From contig CAMNGN010000074.1 in the NCBI GenBank assembly GCA_946538475.1, positions 1 to 9,270 on the forward strand: a DNA stretch of 9,270 nt. The letters run 5' to 3'. The first letter of the stretch is position 1; the number at the start of each line of letters is the position of its first letter. The DNA is from an uncultured Blautia sp. (GTDB lineage Bacteria > Bacillota > Clostridia > Lachnospirales > Lachnospiraceae). The position numbers and the translations under genes are program-made. Of this stretch, positions 1-7,182 are shown one piece after another. Under the pieces are notes generated by a model. The model searched no databases, was not told the DNA's origin, and was given only the letters and a program-made list of their open reading frames with translations.

Positions 1-888
1 GATAAACCGGAAGTTTTTGAGGTCATGGTTTGCCGTCCGCTCTTTTGCGGCGGCACATGCTCCTCTTGCGTACAGGTTGTTTCCAAAATAGACTTTGCGT
101 TTGCCAAAGCAGAGGATCCGGATCGACCTGGGGAGTGCGGACTGATCGAAGCCTTCACCTGTGATCTGAATGCTGGAGAACATCTCCTGACCGAGTGTCT
201 TCTGGATAAAAATGGCAAAGGCTTCGTCTCTTGCCTCGTTCTTCTCCGGCAGTTCGGTCTTTACCGGCTCATCCATCATGACTCTGATCGGCTTCAGATC
301 TCTTCGGAGTGTCATTCTGCGATATTCCACATTGTTCCCGTCAAAGCAGAACCATGCCACGCTCCGGCTCACCGGCTCTTTTCTCTGCGTCATGGCATAA
401 TAATAAAAGCTCTCATCATAGTCCAGCAGGATCAGCTTTTTTCCGGAAAAACCCAGATCGGTGCACGCCTTTTTAAGGTTCTCTACGCGTGCGGAGGTAA
501 GTTCGGCGGCAGCGACAGCTATTGCGGAGGTGTTTTTGACAGGATCCGCGACTCCAAGGTAGCGCAGCACTCCTTTCAAAAACAGGGCGGTCAGCTCCCA
601 TGGGTCTTTTTCTTCATCACCTATGCGGACCTTCTCTTCTTTCCCGGAGACTTCGTAGAGATCCTTAACGAATGATGCCCCGCTTTCTTCGGCCTGCCGG
701 TCGGAGACTCCGATAAGATAATCGGAACTGTCCGGTCTTTTGGCAAGGTTTGTGGGGATCTCGTATGAGCCGTCTCCCGCTTTCACGGAAAGCGATCTGG
801 GTTCGTCCGCCTTTCGGTCATAACAGCAGATCTGTGTATTCACTTTTCCGAAATCGATGCCGATGAGCAGATTTCTGATTTCGTTCAT
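1..888 (-). CDS. DUF5716-family protein, actin/Hsp70-like ATPase N-terminus (partial, 3' end outside window)
   Basis: An open frame of 296 codons starts at ATG 888 and runs without a stop through the left edge, so the C-terminus is missing. The start is preceded by AAGGA (894-898) with a 5-nt spacer. It overlaps the upstream DUF5717 stop as ATGA (885-888), which points to translational coupling. The visible part reads as an actin/Hsp70/FtsA-like ATPase fold. LLIGIDFGKVNTQIC (residues 7-21) fits the phosphate-1 loop, with D12 and G14. Residues 119-166 resemble the connect-1 segment, ending in LLDYDESFYYY. WFCFDGNNVEY (179-189) occupies the phosphate-2 position but lacks the usual glycine run. 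QITGEGFDQS (241-250), followed by YFGNNLYARGAC (267-278), resembles the adenosine loop and the region after it. There is no signal peptide or membrane segment in this part, so it is probably cytoplasmic. The DUF5716 name comes from its pairing with DUF5717 and from recall of the family; the ATPase fold is inferred from motifs. Function is unknown. Confidence 0.82.
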   Translation of the reverse strand, partial: MNEIRNLLIGIDFGKVNTQICCYDRKADEPRSLSVKAGDGSYEIPTNLAKRPDSSDYLIGVSDRQAEESGASFVKDLYEVSGKEEKVRIGDEEKDPWELTALFLKGVLRYLGVADPVKNTSAIAVAAAELTSARVENLKKACTDLGFSGKKLILLDYDESFYYYAMTQRKEPVSRSVAWFCFDGNNVEYRRMTLRRDLKPIRVMMDEPVKTELPEKNEARDEAFAIFIQKTLGQEMFSSIQITGEGFDQSALPRSIRILCFGKRKVYFGNNLYARGACAAAKERTANHDLKNFRFI

Positions 889-3800
889 CGTTTTCCTTCT
901 TTCTCAGTATTGCCCGGCTTTCCTGCCTTTTCCGGCACGAACATTTGCTCCACGTACTGCTGCTGCCTCAGATACTGTCTGAGCCCTGTGACGGTCTCCT
1001 TATCTTTACCCAGCATATGGCTTGCCAGAAGACGGTTGATCATATGGTATTTGCTGCTCTTCCCGTTTTCTGTTTTGTTCATCTTGATAGTCCGCTCACT
1101 CGTTTTTCTCACACTGCCGTTCTCCTCGATCTCAAAATAGTATTTGAGTGTCTCACCGTAGAAAAGGGTAAAGACAGAAGAGAAAATTCCTTCATACATG
1201 AGCGGTACAGGCTTTGAGCGGTACTCGGTCTCGGGGACAAGTCCCGTCTCGTGCAGATAATAGAGCGTGACTTTGGCGCCGGGATCGGCATGACATTCGA
1301 CAAACGTCTTGTCATCCAGCTGGTACAGACTCAGCAGAGATTCGGGAAGGCGGCGGAAAAACGAGAAAATGTATCCTCTCTGTCTGCATTCCTCCAGAAG
1401 TTCCTTCTTGAGCCCGTCATAGCGGCCGCGCGGGTCTTTTTCCCGTACCAGAGCTTTCAGAAGCGCGTACCTGCAGATCCGGTCCACCGGCCATTTATAC
1501 CGCAGAGATCTTTCGAGTATTTTGCGTGTAAACGGTGTGATATTGTAGTCTTTGACCAGGTACCCGTAGGACAGCTGAGTCAAATATGCACCTATGATCC
1601 GCTCCTTGCCCGCCATCTCCGCATAATGCTCCAGGATCGCCTCTCCCTCTTTCCGATAATCCTGCGTCAGCATGAGAAGGCTGAGGATCTTCTCTTCAAA
1701 GGAATATGTATCCAGGTCGAATCCGCGGGCACTTTTCATGATGCGGATCAGATCGTCGACAGGCCCGAACCGATGCTCCATAAGATATTTAAGGATCAGC
1801 TCATCGTATGTGCCGTTCTTATACACCTCAGAAGCAAGCGCAACCAGCTCCTCGTCCTCCTTCATCTCCGATTTAAGGATCATACGGCTGGTCAGCCTAA
1901 GGAGCATAGAAGCGTCAAGCCCTTCTGTGCCAAACTCTTCTACGACCCGATAAGCCTCGGTATAATGGCCGCGCATCACCAGCACTTCCAGAAGTGTCCT
2001 TCTGTCTACCGCTGCATATGCCCTGAGGTCCATCTCTTTAAGCCTGAGTTCCATGCTCTCGCCGCGCATATCGCTCCTGTAGAATCGGAGGATCCTGCTG
2101 CGGATCGAATCACGGTATTCATCGGTGAATTCGTCAGAGTTTACCACCGATCTGAAGTATTTCAGATTCTTTTCTGTGATCTCGTGCGACTCACAGTACG
2201 AGAGCAGAAGCCCCGGCGTTTCCACACCCATCGAGAGTATCCGGGGAACAAGCAGTCTGTCATCCAGCTGCGGGTTCAGGCTGTAATCGACCGATGAAGC
2301 GCTGCGCCTCTGCCTGAAATCCGCGAAAAGTATGGCCGCGTCCTTCGTGTAGATCCCGGGGAAACACACGCCCCGTACAAGAGGATAGACTTCTTCCCGC
2401 ACGAGCTGTCTGTGCCTTACGATCACCGTCCGCATGTTCCTGTCATCGCAGTACAGGCGCCTGCTGAAGCAGATCGATGCCATATCTTCCGCTTCTTCCT
2501 GTGTCTCCGGGGCCGGAATGAACGCCCGGTAGAGTACGGTCAGATCTTCGCTTATCTTCCTTTCCGCCAGACGGTCTCTTGTAAACTCTTCTATCGCTTC
2601 GCGATAAGCGTTGTAGGACGCAGGGTCAGCTTCACGGTTTTCCGTCACGGAGGCATAAATATACGCTTTTCGCGCATCCCCCATACTGCTGTTATTGTAG
2701 TTAAAGTACATCAGGACCGGCATCGGCAGAGGTTTGCGGTACGAGATATCCAGAGTTTCCATATAATACTCATACAGTCTCGTAAGCCTGATGCCTTTGT
2801 GTATCGCCAGATCGTACCACTGAAAATATTCGCGTCTGCGCGGATTATCGATCATGATATGGCGGCAGATCGCCTCCAGCGTATCATCCGACGGATATAA
2901 TTTGTACGAACCTGCCAGAGCCCGGTACAGACATTCGCTGTATTTCCGCTCATAACCGCTGAGGTAGGCAAAACGCATGGCCAGCTCTTCGGTGATGTAA
3001 TCGTATCGAACGCCGAAAAGGAACACCTGCGTCCAGAATACATTCAGACGTCTCAGCAGGCTTTCGTCTTTACGTATGCGGTCCAGCGCAGCTACATACA
3101 TAAAGGGGCTGCGCACGCCTCTGTTGAACAGCTCCTCCAGTGCGGAAAGAACGGCCGAAGGAGAAGAAGTATATTCCGGGTCGAAGGTGATCAGGATAAG
3201 CATCAGCCAAAGACTGTCCTCTTTCTGACGGAAAAATCCCCGGATCCTCTGCAGAGCTCCCTGCCTGTCCTTGTAAAGCCCCGAGACAGTGCAGAGGTAC
3301 AGATACACCCCGGCCATCTCCAGATCATCCTTTGCGTAGGACCTGTCACCGAAGTTTACCAGCATATCCTTTGCTTCCGCGATCTTGCCTTCCTGCAGGA
3401 ACAGATAAATTTCATATAATATGTATTCGGGGTAATCGCATCCCGACTCTTTCAGCCGGTTCAGTTCATAATGACTTCCCACGATCCAGGCCGAAATATC
3501 AGCTTTATGCGTGCGATAGTCGATATAATCTTTGCAAATACCCAGACGGCGTTTCTTTTCGGCCATCCTCAGATCCGGCCCTGATTTTATCTCACACGAA
3601 GCTTCTATCTCATAAGTCAGCGTCTGATAAGAACTGCTGATCCTGATCTTGCCGAAATGATTTCCTTTGCCGAGTTTTTCGCGATCGATCACATAATCCA
3701 GCGTGTATGTACTACCGATAAAATCTTCATCGGAGACCACACTTCTGACTTCCTCGATAAAATCGCCCTCCGTCTCGATCTCCAGCCTCAAATGCCCCCA

Positions 3801-4457
3801 TCCGCTTCTGGTTATCGTGACGGAATCCGACACAGACTCGCCAATCTCATACAGTTCGCGCCGATAATCTGTAAGCGAGATTTCCACTTTATCTTTCAGT
3901 TTGAGCGCAACCAGAAATTCTTCCACATTGCGGTAAGTGACCGGTGCTTCGGAAAGGCCGGAATAGACAGAAAGCTCCGGACCTTTGCACGTTTTCAGAA
4001 GGTTTTTGAACCCGGGAGAAGTAAATATGCGGTGCGCCTCTCTGAAGTTCTGTCTTGCCAGTTCGGCAAATTCTTCGAGTGTGGTGATCTCTCCCGAAGA
4101 TGATCCCGCTGTTTCCCGTGCGGTCTCTATCACAAAGGGAAGCCTGTACTCTCCGATCGAGGTGGTAAAACAGAGCCACTCCGTCCTTTTTTCTCCGGGC
4201 TCCATCCCGATCCCGTCAACACCGTAGGGCAGGCGGATCGTCGTCCCCGAAAAAGAAGAAAGGCCCGGCACAAGTCTTCGGTCGGATGAAGTGATATAGC
4301 CTCTTATCTTTCTGTCATCATCCGTTCCCAGGTATATCTCCCCTTTTGCGGTCTCGCCCGGACGCACCGTCACAAAAACCTTCTCCTGCGAAAACAGAAG
4401 TTCCGGTGTCTCATATTCAAATTCACCCCTGAGCAGCTGGTTAATTCTCGTCTTCAA
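885..4457 (-). CDS. DUF5717-family giant helical-repeat protein, function unknown
   Basis: This is a very large protein of 1190 residues from TTG 4457. The frame can be extended to GTG 4466, but the AAAGGG ribosome site would then run into the start codon. With TTG the spacer is 8 nt and the protein begins MKTRINQLLRGEFEYE, which fits my memory of DUF5717 N-termini. Residues about 15-115 look beta-rich, with a PGE..KGEIYLGTDD segment and a closing GEYRLPFVIE strand. Residues about 165-290 look like a second beta-rich module. From about 300 to 1045 the chain is helix-rich, with TPR- or solenoid-like helix pairs such as YEIYLFLQEGKIAEAKDML. Residues about 1050-1125 again look beta-rich, followed by a helix and a Lys/Glu/Gly-rich tail. 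I see no signal peptide, membrane segment or catalytic motif. It lies 36 nt after the U32 gene and overlaps the DUF5716 start by 4 nt. A binding or scaffolding role with that ATPase is inference. Confidence 0.85.
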   Translation of the reverse strand: MKTRINQLLRGEFEYETPELLFSQEKVFVTVRPGETAKGEIYLGTDDDRKIRGYITSSDRRLVPGLSSFSGTTIRLPYGVDGIGMEPGEKRTEWLCFTTSIGEYRLPFVIETARETAGSSSGEITTLEEFAELARQNFREAHRIFTSPGFKNLLKTCKGPELSVYSGLSEAPVTYRNVEEFLVALKLKDKVEISLTDYRRELYEIGESVSDSVTITRSGWGHLRLEIETEGDFIEEVRSVVSDEDFIGSTYTLDYVIDREKLGKGNHFGKIRISSSYQTLTYEIEASCEIKSGPDLRMAEKKRRLGICKDYIDYRTHKADISAWIVGSHYELNRLKESGCDYPEYILYEIYLFLQEGKIAEAKDMLVNFGDRSYAKDDLEMAGVYLYLCTVSGLYKDRQGALQRIRGFFRQKEDSLWLMLILITFDPEYTSSPSAVLSALEELFNRGVRSPFMYVAALDRIRKDESLLRRLNVFWTQVFLFGVRYDYITEELAMRFAYLSGYERKYSECLYRALAGSYKLYPSDDTLEAICRHIMIDNPRRREYFQWYDLAIHKGIRLTRLYEYYMETLDISYRKPLPMPVLMYFNYNNSSMGDARKAYIYASVTENREADPASYNAYREAIEEFTRDRLAERKISEDLTVLYRAFIPAPETQEEAEDMASICFSRRLYCDDRNMRTVIVRHRQLVREEVYPLVRGVCFPGIYTKDAAILFADFRQRRSASSVDYSLNPQLDDRLLVPRILSMGVETPGLLLSYCESHEITEKNLKYFRSVVNSDEFTDEYRDSIRSRILRFYRSDMRGESMELRLKEMDLRAYAAVDRRTLLEVLVMRGHYTEAYRVVEEFGTEGLDASMLLRLTSRMILKSEMKEDEELVALASEVYKNGTYDELILKYLMEHRFGPVDDLIRIMKSARGFDLDTYSFEEKILSLLMLTQDYRKEGEAILEHYAEMAGKERIIGAYLTQLSYGYLVKDYNITPFTRKILERSLRYKWPVDRICRYALLKALVREKDPRGRYDGLKKELLEECRQRGYIFSFFRRLPESLLSLYQLDDKTFVECHADPGAKVTLYYLHETGLVPETEYRSKPVPLMYEGIFSSVFTLFYGETLKYYFEIEENGSVRKTSERTIKMNKTENGKSSKYHMINRLLASHMLGKDKETVTGLRQYLRQQQYVEQMFVPEKAGKPGNTEKEGKR

Positions 4458-4465
4458 TCTTCCCA

Positions 4466-4471
4466 CCCTTT
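4466..4471 (-). promoter_or_regulatory. Ribosome binding site deciding the DUF5717 start
   Basis: On the minus strand AAAGGG (4471-4466) lies 8 nt before TTG 4457. The longer option, GTG 4466, would overlap this motif and has no other ribosome site at a workable distance. TTG is therefore the preferred start, although a TTG start always deserves less certainty than ATG. Confidence 0.55.
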
Positions 4472-4493
4472 ACGTATTTCGCATTCCGTTTTG

Positions 4494-5726
4494 CTATACG
4501 TTTTGCTCGGGCCTCCTCAGGATGTCATATTTATCGACATCTGCATTCAGCCTCACATAAAGTTTCTGCTGAGGATGCGGCGCGCTTTCTGTTTCACAGC
4601 CTTCCTCATCATAGATCGCCTCGACCGCAGTCTGTATGTTTCTTCCGTCGGGTTTCATCACTTCGATCGTCTCCCCGCGCGTAAATTTGTTGCGCTGGGT
4701 GATCCTGACAAGCCCCTCCGGTGTGATCTCTTCGGCAAAGCCGAGATACGTGTACTCTTTGATGTATGTATTGCTGTCGTAGATCTGACTGTCCGCGTCG
4801 GGCTTTCCGTAAAAGAAGCCGGTCGTGAACTGCCGGTAAGTGCAGTTTGAGATCTGATCCAGGTACCAATCCATATTGTCTTTGTAGATCTTTGGATCCG
4901 TAAAAAGATCGTCCAGTGCTTTTCGGTAAGTCCGGGCGACCGTTGCGACATACAGTGCGGTCTTCATCCGGCCTTCGATCTTCATGCTGTCCACGCCCGC
5001 GGATACGATATCATCCAGCCGGTCGATCATACACAGGTCCTTGGAGTTGAAGATATAAGTGCCCCGCTCATTCTCATAGACCGGCATATATTCTCCGGGC
5101 CTTGTTTCCTCGACGACGGCATATTTCCAGCGGCACGGATGTGTGCATGCACCCTGATTGGCGTCTCTCCCGGTAAAATAGTTGCTGAGAAGACACCTGC
5201 CCGAATACGATATGCACATGGCTCCGTGTACAAAAGTCTCGATCTCCAGATCATCCGGAACATGTGCGCGTATCTCACGTATCTCTTCCAGCGAAAGCTC
5301 GCGGGCCGTCACGACCCTCTTTGCCCCGAGTCTGTGCCAGAACAGAAATGTCTCGTAGTTGGTATTGTTGGACTGTGTACTGATGTGTATGTCTATCTCA
5401 GGGCAGATTTCCCTTGCCATGGTAAACACCGCCGGATCGGCGATGATCAGCGCATCCGGTCTCAGTTCTTTAAGTTCCCCCAGATACTCTCTGATCCCTT
5501 CAAGGTCTTTGTTGTGGGCAAATATATTCACCGTCACATGCACTTTCACACCATGTTCATGTGCAAAACGGATGCCCTCTGCCATCTCGTCTCTGTCAAA
5601 ATTATGTGCCTTTGCCCGAAGCCCGAAAGCTTCTCCACCGATATATACCGCATCGGCACCGTAGACCACCGCGATCTTCAGGACCTCAAGGCTTCCTGCA
5701 GGCACCAGTAACTCAGGCTTTTTCAT
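4494..5726 (-). CDS. trhP: Peptidase U32-family protein, probable tRNA U34 hydroxylation protein TrhP
   Basis: This 410-residue protein belongs to the U32 'peptidase' family. Known members, TrhP of E. coli and its B. subtilis counterparts YrrN/YrrO, are needed for prephenate-dependent hydroxylation of wobble uridine 34 in tRNA to ho5U. The N-terminus, MKKPELLVPAGSLEVLK, is the typical TIM-barrel first strand and loop. The U32 signature ETFVHGAMCISYSGRC spans residues 163-178. Cysteines 171, 178 and 194, plus C232 in SKDLCMID, are spaced much like the [4Fe-4S] ligands of the U32 protein UbiU; C198 also lies nearby. KIEGRMKTALYV (249-260) is another family hallmark. A small beta domain follows from about 325. 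ATG 5726 is chosen over ATG 5744 because GGAG (5734-5737) lies 7 nt ahead and the protein then starts where the family does. It overlaps trmR by 14 nt, placing the hydroxylation and methylation genes together. Another U32 activity, such as RlhA-like rRNA hydroxylation, is possible but less likely in this context. Confidence 0.88.
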   Translation of the reverse strand: MKKPELLVPAGSLEVLKIAVVYGADAVYIGGEAFGLRAKAHNFDRDEMAEGIRFAHEHGVKVHVTVNIFAHNKDLEGIREYLGELKELRPDALIIADPAVFTMAREICPEIDIHISTQSNNTNYETFLFWHRLGAKRVVTARELSLEEIREIRAHVPDDLEIETFVHGAMCISYSGRCLLSNYFTGRDANQGACTHPCRWKYAVVEETRPGEYMPVYENERGTYIFNSKDLCMIDRLDDIVSAGVDSMKIEGRMKTALYVATVARTYRKALDDLFTDPKIYKDNMDWYLDQISNCTYRQFTTGFFYGKPDADSQIYDSNTYIKEYTYLGFAEEITPEGLVRITQRNKFTRGETIEVMKPDGRNIQTAVEAIYDEEGCETESAPHPQQKLYVRLNADVDKYDILRRPEQNV

Positions 5727-6381
5727 TATTATGCTCCATTTCATCTTTGACGCTCAGCGAAAGTCCGTCACCCACACAAAGGATCGATGTGGTCAGACAC
5801 GGACTGTGCGTAAGTTCGGTCAGATACTCCCTCATCCTTTTGTGTATGGTTCGATTTCTGCGTTCTACCAGATAACGCGACTCGATGATATCCCCTTCCT
5901 GAAGTACATTATCCGACAGCAGAATGCCGGAAGGAGCAAGGAGTCTCGTCACATCCGCAAGCCAGTGGATATACTGGCCTTTTGCGGCATCCATAAAGAT
6001 CATGTCGTAAGGGCCGCTGAGTTTCGGGAGTACTTCCCCCGCATCGGCTTCAATGAGCGTTATCCGATCTTTATATCCCGATGCGCTGAAGTTTTGCTTT
6101 GCCGCAGCTATGCGCTTTTCATAGTTTTCGATCGTTGTGATATGCAGATCTTTCGGACCGTACTCGCAAATAAGAAGTGTGGAGAAGCCTACGGCTGTCC
6201 CCACCTCCAGTATATTCTTCGCCCTTTTCAGCTTAAGGATAGTTTTAAGGACATTCTGTGTGTCTCTTCGGATGACCGGCACTCCTTCTTTTTTTGCTTT
6301 CAGATAAAGCTCTTCAAGAAAAGGAGTGTTGCCTTCGTCCAGCGAGCGTATGTACGTACGCATTCTTTCGTCTGTGATCAT
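5713..6381 (-). CDS. trmR: O-methyltransferase, probable tRNA 5-hydroxyuridine methyltransferase TrmR
   Basis: This 222-residue protein is a class I S-adenosylmethionine-dependent O-methyltransferase, of normal length for B. subtilis YrrM (TrmR). TrmR methylates ho5U34 of tRNA to 5-methoxyuridine, which broadens wobble decoding. Motif I, ILEVGTAVGFS, lies at residues 57-67. Acidic E85 in TTIENYEKR should bind the SAM ribose. EADAGEVL (111-118) forms the next cofactor strand. Probable metal ligands are D131 in FMDAAKGQY and D157/N158 in LLSDNVLQEG, as in the COMT/CCoAMT-like fold. The terminal GDGLSLSVK strand completes the Rossmann sheet. ATG 6381 shares one base with the stop of the MltG-like gene and is served by GAGGG (6388-6392), 6 nt upstream. 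The next gene is the U32 protein expected to make its substrate, and the order MltG-like, TrmR, U32 matches the B. subtilis yrrL-yrrM-yrrN-yrrO region. That context makes TrmR more likely than a small-molecule catechol methyltransferase. Confidence 0.88.
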   Translation of the reverse strand: MITDERMRTYIRSLDEGNTPFLEELYLKAKKEGVPVIRRDTQNVLKTILKLKRAKNILEVGTAVGFSTLLICEYGPKDLHITTIENYEKRIAAAKQNFSASGYKDRITLIEADAGEVLPKLSGPYDMIFMDAAKGQYIHWLADVTRLLAPSGILLSDNVLQEGDIIESRYLVERRNRTIHKRMREYLTELTHSPCLTTSILCVGDGLSLSVKDEMEHNNEKA

Positions 6382-6779
6382 CAGCCGCCCTCTTCAAGGT
6401 TCTCATCTTTCGCCAGTATCCCCATGATCCTTGTCGGAGTGTAAGACGTGTAGAGCTTAAAGCTCCCCGGCAACAGTTTTCCGTGATAGATGGATATCCT
6501 CTCCTGTGCGACAAATACATACGCGCTTTCTATGAGGCCTTTGCTCTCGAGTATTTTTCCTATTTCGTATACCGTGCTTCCTTCCGGGATCACGACAGTG
6601 ACTTCTTTTCCTTCCCCCGGGTTCATCGCATGCTCATTGAACACCTGATACCCAAAATCGTACGCAGTTCTGCCAAGCCAGATAAGCAGTACCACTACCA
6701 GCACTGTCAGCGCTGCACGAAACGCGGTTCCTGCGATGAACAGGCTTATTTTCCCTGCCTTTTCCCTTACACTGCTCAT
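6381..6779 (-). CDS. Short MltG-like membrane protein lacking the transglycosylase domain
   Basis: This 132-residue protein has a short basic cytoplasmic start (MSSVREKAGK), one hydrophobic segment at about residues 17-35, and then an extracytoplasmic part. Residues about 59-124 match the LysM-like N-terminal domain of endolytic transglycosylase MltG (YceG/YrrL): VTVVIPEGSTVYEIGKILES, GLIESAYVF and LPGSFKLYTS, then a helix. Full MltG proteins run to well over 300 residues and carry a C-terminal catalytic domain with an essential glutamate. That domain is absent, because the frame ends in TGA at 6381 and trmR begins at once. There is no room for a frameshifted remainder, so this looks like a settled short form and not a fresh pseudogene. 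GGAGG (6788-6792) lies 8 nt before ATG 6779. Its position ahead of trmR matches mltG in B. subtilis. Cell-wall cleavage is unlikely; a regulatory or binding role at the envelope is inference. Confidence 0.8.
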   Translation of the reverse strand: MSSVREKAGKISLFIAGTAFRAALTVLVVVLLIWLGRTAYDFGYQVFNEHAMNPGEGKEVTVVIPEGSTVYEIGKILESKGLIESAYVFVAQERISIYHGKLLPGSFKLYTSYTPTRIMGILAKDENLEEGG

Positions 6780-6797
6780 AAGGTTTTCCTCCGTAAT

Positions 6798-6822
6798 GCC
6801 GGCATTCTGCGCAGATGCCGGC
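6798..6822 (-). promoter_or_regulatory. Inverted repeat / hairpin between ylbF and the MltG-like gene
   Basis: Perfect 8-bp arms, GCCGGCAT (6798-6805) and ATGCCGGC (6815-6822), enclose a 9-nt centre that contains the self-complementary CTGCGCAG. No T-run follows on either strand, so it does not look like an intrinsic terminator. On the minus-strand transcript the hairpin ends 5 nt before the GGAGG of the MltG-like gene. It could therefore influence translation of that gene, protect an RNA end, or mark a processing site within the operon. The 65-nt gap that holds it shows no clear -10/-35 promoter. Confidence 0.5.
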
Positions 6823-6844
6823 TGTGTACGTGTATCATCCGTTA

Positions 6845-7180
6845 TTACAATTCAGGAACTATGATTTCCACACCGCCGATCAGGGTGCGGCAGACCTTCT
6901 GGAGTTCCCTGCAGATGGCCAGCTCCGAATCCAGATATGCATTGACTTCCGGAATCTTGCGGAGTTCCGCCAGTTCCTGCGAAACCTGTTCGGATAACGT
7001 AAAGTGATCGCGGCTGGCATCCTGCTGCATCCTGAAATTCATCGTGCGGTAGTTGTCGACTCTTTCCATAAGATCGGGATCCAACTGCAGTTTCGCCTGT
7101 TCCCTGATATAGTCTCTATAGATATCACTCTCTTTGATGGCGTTCAGAAGCTCCTCCGTCAGTTCCTCAACTCGGTTCAT
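6845..7180 (-). CDS. YlbF/YmcA-family protein, probable RNase-associated regulator
   Basis: This 111-residue, almost entirely helical protein matches the Com_YlbF family. It has N-terminal amphipathic helices (RVEELTEELLNAIKESDIYRDY), a central RTMNFRMQQ segment typical of the family, a following helix, and an LRKIPEVNAYLDSE segment leading to the last long helix. In B. subtilis YlbF and YmcA join YaaT in the Y-complex, which assists RNase Y in mRNA maturation and affects competence, sporulation and biofilm formation. Only two cysteines are present (C90, C97). ATG 7180 starts 2 nt after the rnj stop, and its GGAGG (7188-7192) lies inside the last rnj codons, so the two are probably translationally coupled. 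The gene ends in tandem TAA codons. I cannot tell from sequence alone whether it is the YlbF or the YmcA paralogue, so no symbol is given. Confidence 0.85.
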   Translation of the reverse strand: MNRVEELTEELLNAIKESDIYRDYIREQAKLQLDPDLMERVDNYRTMNFRMQQDASRDHFTLSEQVSQELAELRKIPEVNAYLDSELAICRELQKVCRTLIGGVEIIVPEL

Positions 7181-7182
7181 TT

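Noticed and set aside
25..675. A 216-codon plus-strand frame at the left edge
   Set aside because: The minus-strand frame across 1-888 carries clear actin-like motifs and a proper start coupled to the upstream gene; the plus frame shows nothing recognisable.
1251..2297. A 348-codon open frame on the plus strand inside the DUF5717 gene
   Set aside because: It is fully antisense to a convincing gene, has no good ribosome site, and its translation (Phe/His/Gln/Arg-rich with no domain pattern) looks like reverse-frame shadow.
1..4457. A defence system such as Wadjet
   Set aside because: No SMC-like, nuclease or toxin motifs are visible, and the neighbours are housekeeping RNA genes with no sign of a defence island or mobile element.
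4467..4493. Possible terminator or promoter between the U32 and DUF5717 genes
   Set aside because: The gap is too short, with no stem followed by a T-run and no convincing -10/-35 pair.
5727..5744. Longer U32 start at ATG 5744
   Set aside because: No ribosome site precedes it, and it adds six residues before the usual family N-terminus; GGAG 5734-5737 supports ATG 5726.
5731..6444. A 237-codon plus-strand frame opposite trmR
   Set aside because: It is antisense to a methyltransferase with all expected motifs, and its translation shows no family features.
6381..6779. Frameshifted full-length mltG
   Set aside because: The downstream sequence is occupied immediately by trmR with a proper start, so no catalytic remnant exists in another frame.
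6780..6844. Possible internal promoter in the ylbF to MltG-like gap
   Set aside because: I find no paired -35 and -10 sequences at acceptable spacing; the gap is mostly taken by the inverted repeat and the ribosome site.
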